Assembly (NCBI RefSeq): GCF_002802875.1
Contig: NZ_PEBI01000001.1
Coordinates: 87,830 to 151,829 of the forward strand
DNA from: Bifidobacterium primatium
GTDB lineage: Bacteria; Actinomycetota; Actinomycetes; Actinomycetales; Bifidobacteriaceae
Direction of reading: 5' to 3'
DNA: 64,000 nucleotides
Of the stretch, positions 52,777-61,948 are shown piece by piece. The position numbers and the translations under genes are program-made. Below the pieces are notes generated by a model. The model was not told where the DNA came from. It did no database searches and worked only from the letters and a program-made list of their open reading frames with translations. The stretch's first letter is position 1. Each line of letters opens with the position of its first letter.

Positions 52777-53643
52777 ATGACTCAATACTCCCCCAACGGA
52801 TACTCTCCCAACGGACGTTCCGCGACCACGACCATGCCGATCGCCAGCCGTGCGCTGCGCCGGTGGATTCCCGATCAGCACGGAGCCTGGGCGATGGTGC
52901 TGCTGCCGGCGATGGCGGGCATGACGCTCAGCGGCGCCACGCCGACGCAGCTGTGGCTGCTCGCCGCATGGCTGCTGTGTTATTTCCTACAGTTCTCGGC
53001 CGCGCGATGGCTCAAATCACGGTTCCGGAAGCGGTATCGCAAGCCGGTGCTCGTCTATGGCGCATCGACCGCCGCCGTCGGCGTGCCGTTCGTGCTACTT
53101 CATCCCGAAGTGCTCACATGGGCCCCGGTGTTCGGCGTGCTGCTGATCGTTTCGCTGATGGCATCGTGGAGCCGCAGGGAGCGGTCGCTGTGGGCGAATG
53201 CGGCTGCAGTGCTCGCCACGGCGACGATGGCTACGGTGATGCCGCTGTTCGGCGAGCATCCGACGCCCGGCGGCACGGCGGTCGGATTCGATGTGCTCGG
53301 CATGCATGTGCCGCTTTCCCGCGAGGGCTGCTACGCGGCGGCGATCTTCGCGTTCACGCAGTTCGGGTCCGTATTGTTCGTCAAGACGATGATCCGCGAA
53401 CGCGGCAGGTCGTCGTATCTGAACGCCTCGGTTATATGGAACGTAGTGCTCACCTGCCTGGGTTTCGCGGCGCAGCCGACACTGGGCGCGAGCGGCGCGG
53501 CGCTGCTGGCGCGTTCGGTGGTGTTGCCGCTGCTGGCACGCAACAGGACCATCGGCCCGATGGTGACGGGACTGGTCGAATGCGCGACGAGTCTGATGGT
53601 GTTCGCCTCGGTCGTCTACGCCGTCCCCCGCATCGGCTGGTAA
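52777..53643 (+). CDS. YwiC-like family membrane protein
   Basis: This 288-residue polytopic protein carries the YwiC-like hallmark WIPDQHGAWAMVLLP near residue 30 and about eight hydrophobic segments. YwiC-like proteins are of unknown function; in Bacillus ywiC lies near nitrate respiration genes. The first 25 residues contain a short repeat (YSPNGYSPNGRS). The ATG at 52777 has no strong ribosome-binding site. A composite palindromic element follows the stop. Confidence 0.82.
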   Translation: MTQYSPNGYSPNGRSATTTMPIASRALRRWIPDQHGAWAMVLLPAMAGMTLSGATPTQLWLLAAWLLCYFLQFSAARWLKSRFRKRYRKPVLVYGASTAAVGVPFVLLHPEVLTWAPVFGVLLIVSLMASWSRRERSLWANAAAVLATATMATVMPLFGEHPTPGGTAVGFDVLGMHVPLSREGCYAAAIFAFTQFGSVLFVKTMIRERGRSSYLNASVIWNVVLTCLGFAAQPTLGASGAALLARSVVLPLLARNRTIGPMVTGLVECATSLMVFASVVYAVPRIGW

Positions 53644-53660
53644 GGGGTTGCGGCTGAGTG

Positions 53661-53848
53661 GGTGTCGCCCTCCCCTCAGTCGCCTGCGGCGACAGCTCCC
53701 CTCCCGAGGGGAGCCGGAAAAATCTTGGGTTCTGGGCCAAAATCCTCGGCTCCCCTCCCGGGGGGAGCCTTCCGCGTGCGCCTGCTCAGCTCTGGCTCCC
53801 CTCTGGAGGGGAGCTGTCAGCGAAGCTGACTGAGGGGAGGACGACACC
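53661..53848. repeat. Composite REP-like element with 20-bp terminal inverted repeats
   Basis: The ends, 53661-53680 and 53829-53848, are inverted copies with one mismatch (GGTGTCGYCCTCCCCTCAGT). Inside are three CTCCCC/GGGGAG hairpins, near 53695-53710, 53750-53768 and 53790-53812, and CGACAGCTCCCC pairs with GGGGAGCTGTC to extend the outer stem. The whole 188 bp could fold into one branched cruciform. It lies downstream of the YwiC-like gene and downstream of the tRNA-His terminator. Confidence 0.8.
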
Positions 53849-53871
53849 TATTCAGTGGGTACATAACGAAA

Positions 53872-53899
53872 AAGGGCCTCTCCTTTCGGAGAAGCCCTT
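53872..53899 (-). terminator. Terminator of the tRNA-His gene
   Basis: On the minus strand a stem of AAGGGC-TTCTCC with its near-complement and a short loop is followed by a T-tract (CCCTTTTTCG). It lies 8 bases past the tRNA. Confidence 0.85.
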
Positions 53900-53907
53900 G
53901 ACTTCGG

Positions 53908-53980
53908 GGTGGCTAACGTGGCTCGAACACGCGACCTTCTGAACCACAATCAGATGCTCTACCAACTGAGCTATAGCCAC
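53908..53980 (-). tRNA. tRNA-His (anticodon GUG)
   Basis: The minus strand gives acceptor GTGGCTA/TAGCCAC, D arm GCTC/GAGC, anticodon stem TCTGA/TCAGA with loop TTGTGGT (anticodon GTG), and a T loop with TTCGAGC. The base at 53981 supplies the extra G at position -1 needed by histidyl-tRNA synthetase. CCA is not encoded. Confidence 0.95.
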
Positions 53981-54178
53981 CATGTCGTCTCCGTTCAGCG
54001 GACTGAACGAGCGCAACAGGTGAATACTATACACGATTTTCAGCGCTTGTCACATCGGCGTGTCGCGAAGGTGCCCGACGTCCTCCGACATCGTCGAAAA
54101 CCAAGCCGCACAAGCGTTTCCACGGTCATTTCCACAAGCGCGGCCTTGACGGGTAGCGCTGATGCCACAATAAAGGGC

Positions 54179-55477
54179 ATGAGCAAGTCTGAGAATCCCA
54201 CAGTCAATTCCTCCAATCCGTCCGAGGTGCCGGACCGTCCGCTCGGCGACCTGCGCGGCAATCGCACCTGCGCGCTGCTGCTTGGCTCCGGCGAGCTGGG
54301 CAAGGAGATCGCCATCGAGCTCATGCGCCTGGGCGTGTGGGTCTGCGCGGCCGATTCCTATGAGGGCGCCCCGGCCCAGTACGTGGCGAACGAGGCCCGC
54401 GTGCTCGACATGGCCAAGGCCGACGAGCTCAACGCCCTGATCGCCGACGTGAAGCCCGACATCATCATCCCCGAGGTGGAGGCCATCGCCACCGCCGAGC
54501 TGTCGAAGGCCGCCGAGGCCGGCGTGCAGGTGGTGCCGAGCTGCCAGATCGCGCAGATCTGCATGGACCGCGAGCGCCTGCGCCGTCTGGCCGCCGAGGA
54601 TCTCGGCCTGCCGACGTCGCCGTATCGTTTCGCCGAATCCGAGGAGGAGCTGGCCGAGGGTGCGGCGGCCGTGGGCTTCCCCTGCGTGGTCAAGCCGGTG
54701 ATGAGCTCCTCCGGCCATGGCCAGTCGGTGATGCGCGGCGCCGATGATGTGGCGCACGCATGGGACATCGCGCAGAACGAGGGCCGCACCGCCAAGGAGC
54801 ACAAGGTCAGCCGAGTGGTCGTCGAGGCGTTCGTGCCGATGGACTACGAGCTGACGGTGCTGACGGTGAGCTCGTCGTCCGGCATCGTCACCTGCGACCC
54901 GATCGGCCAGCGCCAGGAGGACGGCGACTACCGCGAGTCGTGGCAGTGCGCATCAATCACCGACGATGTGCGCCGTCAGGCCGCCGAGATCGCCACGACG
55001 ATGGTCTCCGGCCTGGTGGACCTCGCCCGCAGCCACGGCGAGACCGGCTGGGGCGTGTACGGCGTGGAGCTGTTCGTGCTCAAGGACGGACGCGTGCTGT
55101 TCAACGAGGTCTCCCCCCGTCCGCACGACACGGGCATGGTCACGATGATCTCGCAGCATCTCAGCGAGTTCGCGCTGCACGCGCGCGCCGTGCTCGGCGT
55201 TCCGGTCTCCGAGCGGTCGGTCGCGTTGCGCGATCCGCATATGGTCTCGGCCAGCCACGCGATCGTCGTCTCAGGCAAGGGCGAGGTGACGTTCCATCAT
55301 CTTGCCGAGGCATTGTCGCAGCCTGATACGGACGTGCGTGTCTTCGGCAAGCCCGGCGTGAACGGCCATCGTCGCATGGCCGTGGCCCTTGCGGCCGCCC
55401 CCACCGAGGAGGAGGCCCGTCGCAAGGCCGCCGAAGTCGCGCGACGACTGACGGCCACGGTCGTCGAGCGCGGCTGA
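54179..55477 (+). CDS. purT: Formate-dependent phosphoribosylglycinamide formyltransferase
   Basis: PurT makes formyl-GAR from GAR, formate and ATP, a folate-independent step of purine synthesis. The 432-residue ATP-grasp protein has LLLGSGELGKEIAIELMRLG at its front, the central VKPVMSSSGHGQS loop, RQEDGDYRESWQ, and SPRPHDTGMVTMISQ. The sequence follows E. coli PurT closely, with about 30 extra N-terminal residues. AAAGGG precedes the ATG. It stands 203 bp upstream of purC, in the same direction, with a terminator between. Confidence 0.95.
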   Translation: MSKSENPTVNSSNPSEVPDRPLGDLRGNRTCALLLGSGELGKEIAIELMRLGVWVCAADSYEGAPAQYVANEARVLDMAKADELNALIADVKPDIIIPEVEAIATAELSKAAEAGVQVVPSCQIAQICMDRERLRRLAAEDLGLPTSPYRFAESEEELAEGAAAVGFPCVVKPVMSSSGHGQSVMRGADDVAHAWDIAQNEGRTAKEHKVSRVVVEAFVPMDYELTVLTVSSSSGIVTCDPIGQRQEDGDYRESWQCASITDDVRRQAAEIATTMVSGLVDLARSHGETGWGVYGVELFVLKDGRVLFNEVSPRPHDTGMVTMISQHLSEFALHARAVLGVPVSERSVALRDPHMVSASHAIVVSGKGEVTFHHLAEALSQPDTDVRVFGKPGVNGHRRMAVALAAAPTEEEARRKAAEVARRLTATVVERG

Positions 55478-55549
55478 CGGCCGACCATCGATAACCGAGC
55501 CTTGCCGGCCGACCGGATTCCGGCACGAATTCCCGTATCCGGACCACAT

Positions 55550-55581
55550 CGCGCCCGGACGTTTCCATACGTCCGGGCGCG
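55550..55581 (+). terminator. Terminator of purT
   Basis: A perfect 13-bp stem (CGCGCCCGGACGT and complement, 6-nt loop) is followed by TTGTGTTTTG. It separates purT from purC. Confidence 0.85.
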
Positions 55582-55680
55582 TTGTGTTTTGTAGCTGGCG
55601 CTTGATATCCTAGGCTCGATTATTCACCCCGAATTTCCACTCCGATAACGCTGTGAAATCACGTTGTGAGAAAGGTAATG

Positions 55681-56430
55681 ATGGAGAAACTGGAAAAGCT
55701 CTACGAGGGCAAGGCCAAGCAGCTGTACGCAACCGACGATCCGGAGGTCTTCTGGGTCGAGTACAAGAACACGGCAACGGCCGGCGATGGCGAGAAGAAG
55801 GAGGACTTCACCGGCAAGGGGCGTCTGAACAACCTCATCACCACCATCATCTTCGACCTGCTCAGGAAGCGCGGCATCGACAGCCATCTCATCGAGCGTG
55901 TGAACGACACCGCCCAGCTGGTGCGCAAGGTGAACATGTTCCCGCTGGAGATCGTGCTGCGCAACACCGCCGCCGGCCACTTCTGCTCGCGTCTCGGCGT
56001 CGAGGAGGGCCTGCCGCTCAAGGAGCCGGTGCTCGAGTACTTCCTCAAGAACGACGACCTGCACGACCCGTTCGTCAACGATGACGACCTGGTGGCCCTG
56101 GGCGTGTGCACCCGCGAGGACCTGGCCGAGATCGCGCCGCTGGCCCGCCGCATCAACGAGGCCCTCATCGAGATCTTCGCGAAGATCGACGTCAAGCTCG
56201 TGGACTTCAAGATCGAGATGGGCCGCACCGACGACGGCAAGCTGCTGCTGGCCGACGAGATCACCCCGGACTCCTGCCGCCTGTGGGACCAGAAGGACCA
56301 TTCCGGCAAGGTCGAGCACCTCGACAAGGACCTGTTCCGTCGCGGCCTCGGATCGATCATCCCCGCCTACGAGGAGATCGAGTCCCGTCTGGCCGAGCTG
56401 GCCAAGTCCGAAGGCATCGAAGTCAAGTAA
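55681..56430 (+). CDS. purC: Phosphoribosylaminoimidazole-succinocarboxamide synthase
   Basis: PurC ligates aspartate to CAIR in purine synthesis. The 249-residue protein begins [14 protein letters not shown] and has [48 protein letters not shown], all family hallmarks. Length is normal. I use ATG 55681 because AAAGG ends six bases before it; an in-frame ATG at 55678 is too close. purL follows after a 182-bp spacer with REP-like hairpins. Confidence 0.96.
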   Translation: MEKLEKLYEGKAKQLYATDDPEVFWVEYKNTATAGDGEKKEDFTGKGRLNNLITTIIFDLLRKRGIDSHLIERVNDTAQLVRKVNMFPLEIVLRNTAAGHFCSRLGVEEGLPLKEPVLEYFLKNDDLHDPFVNDDDLVALGVCTREDLAEIAPLARRINEALIEIFAKIDVKLVDFKIEMGRTDDGKLLLADEITPDSCRLWDQKDHSGKVEHLDKDLFRRGLGSIIPAYEEIESRLAELAKSEGIEVK

Positions 56431-56460
56431 TCGTTGTTACGGCTCCCCGGAGCGTTGAGC

Positions 56461-56551
56461 ATGGCCACGGCCATGACTCCCCTCCCGGAGGGGAGTCGGC
56501 GGCGAAACGGCCAAGGGGAGGTGAACGCGTGAACGGCGTCCCTCCCCTTGG
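56461..56551 (+). terminator. CTCCCCTC-type hairpin plus terminator between purC and purL
   Basis: Hairpin one, GACTCCCCTCC-C-GGAGGGGAGTC, lies at 56475-56497. Hairpin two (arms CCAAGGGGAGG 56511-56521 and complement 56541-56551) is followed by TTGTTTTTCG and has terminator form. Some transcripts should end here, reducing purL relative to purC, unless the element is read through. Same repeat family as 38.1, 44.1 and 53.7 kb. Confidence 0.7.
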
Positions 56552-56612
56552 TTGTTTTTCGTCGGTGCTCCCGACCCGACGGGGCCGTACGAATCAAGAA
56601 AGGAAAACTGCA

Positions 56613-59600
56613 GTGGTTTTTCGCATCTATGTTGAGAAGAAGCCCGGCTTCGACGTCGAGGCGCAGCAGCTGAACAACGAGCTGCGCACCATTCTGGGCG
56701 TCGAGGGCCTCAAGGGTCTGCGCGTCATCAACCGCTATGACGTGGAGGGCATCAGCGAGGAGCTGTTCCGCCAGTGCGTGCCCACCGTGTTCAGCGAGCC
56801 GCAGACCGACGTGGCCACCGACGAGCTTCCCGAGACCGGCGACGCCGTCGTGTTCGCCGTGGAGTTCCTGCCCGGCCAGTTCGACCAGCGCGCCGATTCG
56901 GCGAGCGAATGCATCCAGCTGATCAGCCAGGGCGAGCGTCCCGACGTGCGCAGCGCCAAGGTGTACGTGCTCGAGGGCGAACTCTCCGACGACGACATCG
57001 CCACCATCAAGCACTACGTCATCAACCCGGTGGAGGCCCGCGAGGCCTCGCTCGACACGCGCGACACCCTGAAGATGGAGGTCGCCACGCCGGGCAAGGT
57101 GGAGGTCATCGACGGCTTCCTCGACCTGGACGAGGCAGGTCTCGCCAGGTTCATCGAGGACCGCGGTCTGGCCATGGACCTCGCCGACATCAAGGTGTGC
57201 CAGGAGTACTTCGCCAAGGAGCGGCGCAACCCGACGATCACCGAGATCAAGGTCATCGACACCTACTGGTCGGACCACTGCCGACACACCACGTTCGGCA
57301 CCCAGCTGACGAACGTCGAGATCGACGACGACGTGGTCAAGGCCGCGTTCGACAAGTACCTCGCCATCCGCCACGAGCTCGGCCGTGACGAGAAGCCCGT
57401 GTGCCTCATGGACATGGGCACCATCGGTGCCAAGTACCTCAAGGCGCACGGCGTGCTGAAGAACCTCGACGAGTCCGAGGAGATCAACGCCTGCACCGTG
57501 AAGGTGAAGGTCGATGTGAACGGCGAGGACGAGGACTGGCTGTTCCTGTTCAAGAACGAGACGCACAACCACCCCACCGAGATCGAGCCGTTCGGTGGCG
57601 CGGCCACCTGCATCGGCGGCTGCATCCGAGACCCCCTGTCGGGCCGTTCCTACGTGTACCAGGCCATGCGTGTCACCGGCGCCGCCGATCCGACCGTGCC
57701 GGTCTCCGAGACGCTTGAGGGCAAGCTGCCGCAGCGCAAGCTCGTGACCACGGCCGCCGCCGGCTACAGCTCCTACGGCAACCAGATCGGCCTCGCCACC
57801 GGCCAGGTCGACGAGCTGTACCATCCGGGATACGTGGCCAAGCGCATGGAGATCGGCGCCGTGGTGGGTGCCACCCCGGCCGATCATGTGCGTCGCGAGA
57901 CCCCGGCCCCCGGCGACAAGATCATCCTGCTGGGCGGCCGCACCGGTCGTGACGGCATCGGCGGCGCCACCGGCTCCTCCAAGCAGCTCGACATCGACTC
58001 CCTCGAGGAGTGCGGCGCCGAGGTGCAGAAGGGCAACGCCCCCATCGAGCGCAAGCTGCAGCGTCTGTTCCGCCGCGGCGACGCCTGCCGTCTCATCAAG
58101 CGCTGCAACGACTTCGGCGCAGGCGGCGTCTCCGTGGCCACCGGCGAGATCGCCGACGGCCTGACCATCGACCTCGACAAGGTCACCAAGAAGTACGAGG
58201 GCCTTGACGGCACCGAGCTGGCCATCTCCGAATCGCAGGAGCGCATGGCCGTCGACGTGGCCGCCGAGGATGTGGACGAGTTTCTCGGATACGCCCGCGA
58301 GGAGAACCTCGAGGCCACGGTCATCGCCACCGTCACCGAGGATCCGCGCATGGTCATGACGTGGAACGGCGACACCATCGTGAGCCTGAGCCGTGCCTTC
58401 CTCAACTCCAACGGCGCCCCGAAGTACATGGACGCGCATGTGGAGCAGGGCGGCACCTACGAGACCCCGTGGAAGGGCGCCACGCTGTCCGAGCGTATGC
58501 ACGAGCTGGTCACCGACATCAACGTGGCCTCCAACAAGGGCCTGTCCGAGCGCTTCGACTCCACCATCGGCGCAGCCACCGTGCTCATGCCGTTCGGCGG
58601 CAAGGAGCAGCTGACCCCGTCGCAGGCCATGGTCGCCAAGTTCCCGGTGTTCGGCGAGACCACCACCGCCTCCGCGATGGCCTGGGGCTTCAACCCGTAC
58701 ATCATGTCGGCCAACCAGTTCACCGGCGCCTACCTGTCGGTGGTCGAATCCATCTCCAAGTTGGTCGCCGCGGGCTTCCGCCGCGAGGACGCCTACCTGA
58801 CGTTCCAGGAGTACTTCGAGAAGCTGCGTGAGGACCCGAAGCGCTGGGGCAAGCCGCTCGCGGCCGTGCTCGGCGCGCTCATGGCGCAGGTCGACCTCGG
58901 CGTCGGCGCCATCGGTGGCAAGGACTCCATGTCCGGCAGCTTCGAGGACCTCGACGTGCCGCCTACGCTGGTGAGCTTCGCCGTGGCCGTGGGCCCGATG
59001 GGCCGCGCCACCTCCCCGGAGTTCAAGAAGGCCGGCCACGACGTGGTTCGCATCGCCCCGCGCTACAAGGCCGACGGCCTGACCCCGGAGCCGGAGAGCC
59101 TCATCGAGGTGCTGTCCGTCATCGAGAACCTCGTCGACGACGGTCAGGTGGCCGCGGTCTCCACGCCGGGCTACGGCTGCACTGCCGAGACGCTGTTCAA
59201 GGACACGCTGGGCAACCGCATCGGCGTGAAGCTCGACGACGCCATCGCCCTCGACGACCTGTTCGCCCCCGCGTACGGCAGCTTCATCGTGGAGCTGGCC
59301 GACCAGGGCAAGCTGCCGGCCGTCTCCAACCTGGTGTGCATGGGCAAGATCGGCGAGACCACCGAGGCCTACGAGTTCGCGGCCTGCGGCGAGACGCTCG
59401 ACCTGGCCGACGTGCAGGAGGCCTGGGAGCATGGCATCGAGGATGTGTTCCCCTACCGCGGCAAGGGCGAGGCCGTCGAGACGGTGAGCTTCACCGCCCC
59501 GAAGAAGACCGTGTACACGGGCGCTTCCGTGGCGAAGCCGCATGTGGTCATCCCGGTGTTCCCCGGCAACAACTGCGAGTACGATACGGCCGCCGCGTTC

Positions 59601-60335
59601 GAGCGCGCCGGCGCCGACGCCACCACGCTGATTGTCAACAACCTCACGCCCGAGGCCGTGGCCGAGTCCACGCAGGCCCTGGTCGACGAGATCAGGCGCA
59701 GCCAGATCGTGATGATCCCCGGCGGCTTCTCCGGCGGCGACGAGCCCGACGGCTCCGCCAAGTTCATCACCGCGTTCTTCCGCGCCCCGGCCGTCACCGA
59801 GGCCGTGCGTGACCTGCTGCAGAACCGCGACGGTCTGATGCTCGGCATCTGCAACGGCTTCCAGGCACTCATCAAGCTGGGTCTGGTGCCGTTCGGCGAC
59901 ATCGTGCCGATGACCGCTGAATGCCCGACGCTGACGTTCAACACCATCGGCCGTCACCAGAGCCGTCTGGTGCGCACCCGCGTGGCATCGAACCTCTCCC
60001 CGTGGCTGGCGAAGACCGAGGTCGGCGACGTGCACACGGTCGCCATCTCCCACGGCGAGGGCCGTTTCGTCGCCAACGACGACGTGCTCGCCCAGCTCAA
60101 GTCCAACGGCCAGATCGCCACGCAGTACGTGGACGAGGCCGGCGTGCCGAGCATGGATCTCAACGTCAACCCGAACGGTTCGTTACTCGCCATCGAAGGC
60201 ATCACCAGCCCCGATGGCCGCGTGTTCGGCAAGATGGGCCATTCGGAGCGTAGCGGCAACGGCCTCTACGTGAACGTGCCCGGCGACAAGTACCAGCCGA
60301 TCTTCGAGGCCGGCGTCGAGTACTTCACCGCCTGA
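56613..60335 (+). CDS. purL: Phosphoribosylformylglycinamidine synthase, single-chain
   Basis: This is the long, single-chain PurL that converts FGAR to FGAM using glutamine and ATP. The 1240-residue protein has a synthetase core with DTYWSDHCRHTTF and KNETHNHPTEIEPF, GGKDSMSGSFED, and a C-terminal glutaminase with Cys1080 in LGICNGFQ and SHGEGRF. Most actinobacteria use separate PurL, PurQ and PurS; the fused form is typical of gammaproteobacteria, some Bacteroidetes and bifidobacteria. It starts at GTG 56613, nine bases after AAAGGA; no ATG fits. Confidence 0.95.
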   Translation: MVFRIYVEKKPGFDVEAQQLNNELRTILGVEGLKGLRVINRYDVEGISEELFRQCVPTVFSEPQTDVATDELPETGDAVVFAVEFLPGQFDQRADSASECIQLISQGERPDVRSAKVYVLEGELSDDDIATIKHYVINPVEAREASLDTRDTLKMEVATPGKVEVIDGFLDLDEAGLARFIEDRGLAMDLADIKVCQEYFAKERRNPTITEIKVIDTYWSDHCRHTTFGTQLTNVEIDDDVVKAAFDKYLAIRHELGRDEKPVCLMDMGTIGAKYLKAHGVLKNLDESEEINACTVKVKVDVNGEDEDWLFLFKNETHNHPTEIEPFGGAATCIGGCIRDPLSGRSYVYQAMRVTGAADPTVPVSETLEGKLPQRKLVTTAAAGYSSYGNQIGLATGQVDELYHPGYVAKRMEIGAVVGATPADHVRRETPAPGDKIILLGGRTGRDGIGGATGSSKQLDIDSLEECGAEVQKGNAPIERKLQRLFRRGDACRLIKRCNDFGAGGVSVATGEIADGLTIDLDKVTKKYEGLDGTELAISESQERMAVDVAAEDVDEFLGYAREENLEATVIATVTEDPRMVMTWNGDTIVSLSRAFLNSNGAPKYMDAHVEQGGTYETPWKGATLSERMHELVTDINVASNKGLSERFDSTIGAATVLMPFGGKEQLTPSQAMVAKFPVFGETTTASAMAWGFNPYIMSANQFTGAYLSVVESISKLVAAGFRREDAYLTFQEYFEKLREDPKRWGKPLAAVLGALMAQVDLGVGAIGGKDSMSGSFEDLDVPPTLVSFAVAVGPMGRATSPEFKKAGHDVVRIAPRYKADGLTPEPESLIEVLSVIENLVDDGQVAAVSTPGYGCTAETLFKDTLGNRIGVKLDDAIALDDLFAPAYGSFIVELADQGKLPAVSNLVCMGKIGETTEAYEFAACGETLDLADVQEAWEHGIEDVFPYRGKGEAVETVSFTAPKKTVYTGASVAKPHVVIPVFPGNNCEYDTAAAFERAGADATTLIVNNLTPEAVAESTQALVDEIRRSQIVMIPGGFSGGDEPDGSAKFITAFFRAPAVTEAVRDLLQNRDGLMLGICNGFQALIKLGLVPFGDIVPMTAECPTLTFNTIGRHQSRLVRTRVASNLSPWLAKTEVGDVHTVAISHGEGRFVANDDVLAQLKSNGQIATQYVDEAGVPSMDLNVNPNGSLLAIEGITSPDGRVFGKMGHSERSGNGLYVNVPGDKYQPIFEAGVEYFTA

Positions 60336-60351
60336 CGCTGATTCCTCCCGT

Positions 60352-60393
60352 CGGAGCCGACGAGTCCGGGTCATGACGGGTTCGTCGGCTCCG
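60352..60393 (+). terminator. Hairpin downstream of purL
   Basis: A perfect 12-bp stem (CGGAGCCGACGA and complement, 18-nt loop) starts 17 bases past the purL stop. No T-tract follows, so intrinsic termination would be weak. Confidence 0.45.
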
Positions 60394-60534
60394 CCGAATA
60401 CGCAGGCTCCGGCGAATGAATCCTGAATAGGACGGGGCGTATGTCGGTTCATCCGGTCGTGTGCTCCGTCTTGTTCGTTGCAGCGGTCGTCTCGCCGGCG
60501 CGCCCGTTGACGTCATACGTCCTGCACGGCAAGG

Positions 60535-60764
60535 TTTGTGGGTCCATCCAATCGCGGAAAACACAAAGTGGGTCTATTGCATACATGAGAAAGTCCTTTT
60601 CGACGTCCCTATGTATGCAGTAGACCCACAAACCCCTTAATGAACGGATTGGCCCACGGTTATTGAATAGTCTGGACCCACAAATCCATCCCACGAACGG
60701 ATAGACCCACAAATCCAACCCGTTAGACCCACTATCGCCCACCATCGCGAACAGGTAGACCCAC
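60535..60764. repeat. Cluster of AGACCCAC motifs with a 19-bp inverted repeat
   Basis: AGACCCAC or GGACCCAC occurs forward at 60622, 60674, 60703, 60725 and 60757, and inverted at 60538 and 60568; TGGCCCAC at 60650 is a weaker copy. Several are preceded by GAACGGAT or GAACAGGT. GTGGGTCTATTGCATACAT (60568-60586) is inverted at 60611-60629 with one mismatch. The 528-bp gap 60336-60863 lies between convergent purL and EcsC genes and contains no supported ORF. Confidence 0.8.
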
Positions 60765-60863
60765 TATTACAGCCACCATTGCGGAATATGGGCACCCCTA
60801 TGCCATGATTTCTGTCGGCCGTCGGACTATAAATATCGAAACGGACCGATCGGACGACATCAA

Positions 60864-61709
60864 TCAGTCGATGTCATTCAGCAGGAAAACGTTGTAGGCC
60901 TTGTCCGCGATTATCTTCGTACCGGCGAAATCCATGCCGGCTCCGACCAACGCCCCGGCGACCGGCACGACCTTCACCAGATTGATGGCGCCCTTGGAAC
61001 CGAATTTGGTAAGAAGTCGGAAGCCCACCTTTTTATTGATGTTCATCAGCACCTGGCCGGGAAGCTTCTTCAGCATGGCCATGGTGACCTTGTTTGCGAC
61101 CTCTATGCCGGCCTTCTTTACGATATCCGTGATGGATGTGCCGACAAGGCACATATATGCCAGCGTCTGCACCTCGTCGTCGTGCGGATCATATCCGCCC
61201 ATATAGGCAAGCGCGGCAATCATGCGCATCTGCACATAAATCACGCTGGTGATATTCGCCGGTATGGTCACAGGCATGGTGATGAATCCACCGAAACCGG
61301 TGACGAATCCGGACGTGGAGCATTTTGCAATCTGATTGGCGATGAACATCCTGGCCGCCTTTTCCGGCGAATCGTATCGGTCCAGATATTCCTGAGCCAA
61401 CGCATCACTGCTTTTGCTGACCTTGGGAATACCGTTCAAAGCGCTGTCGTAGCATTTGTCCAGGATTTCGGACATCTGCTCTTCCGTCAGCGACGCCATC
61501 GACACGTTCGACGCGGCGTCTTTCACCGCGCCCACGGCATTGCCGCCGACCTGCTTCGCCGATTCCCCCGCCTGCCCGGCGACTTTCCCGACACTATTGG
61601 CGGCATCCTTGGCCACTTTGCCGACGCCATCAACGGCGTTCTTCGCCGCTTGGCCCGCATTGTCGATGGCGTCTTTCGCCATGTTGCCGATGCCGTCGAT
61701 GATGTTCAC
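60864..61709 (-). CDS. EcsC family protein
   Basis: This 281-residue protein has an N-terminal low-complexity, amphipathic repeat region (MAKDAIDNAGQAAKNAVDGVGKVAKDAANSVGKV, residues 10-45) with an 11-residue-like periodicity that could bind membranes. A C-terminal EcsC domain follows: SGFVTGFGGFITMPVTIPANITSVIYVQMRMIAALAYMGG and GAINLVKVVPVAGALVGAGMD. EcsC proteins are of unknown role; in Bacillus EcsC is linked to ABC-transporter-related secretion. Translation starts at GTG 61709 after GGGAGA. It stands alone. Confidence 0.85.
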   Translation of the reverse strand: MNIIDGIGNMAKDAIDNAGQAAKNAVDGVGKVAKDAANSVGKVAGQAGESAKQVGGNAVGAVKDAASNVSMASLTEEQMSEILDKCYDSALNGIPKVSKSSDALAQEYLDRYDSPEKAARMFIANQIAKCSTSGFVTGFGGFITMPVTIPANITSVIYVQMRMIAALAYMGGYDPHDDEVQTLAYMCLVGTSITDIVKKAGIEVANKVTMAMLKKLPGQVLMNINKKVGFRLLTKFGSKGAINLVKVVPVAGALVGAGMDFAGTKIIADKAYNVFLLNDID

Positions 61710-61948
61710 AGGCGTCTCCCTCGTCTCATGTCATGTGTCTGCAAGTGCCTCGTCGCAACTTCATAAAGAAGTCTACATCTTGCAAGCCACAAGACACATA
61801 GACATGTTTGCAACAATGCCGGAGGGCTGTTCGGCAGACGATGACCGTCGAAATCCGGATTTTTCTCGCGCAATCGTCGCAGAAGCAGGACGATTTCGAT
61901 GATTTGGACGAGAAAATCGAGTTTCCATCTGTCGCCTGTCTACGTCGC

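Noticed and set aside
56367-60053. 1228-codon minus-strand ORF opposite purL
   Set aside because: Shadow of purL; no ribosome-binding site and no recognisable domain.
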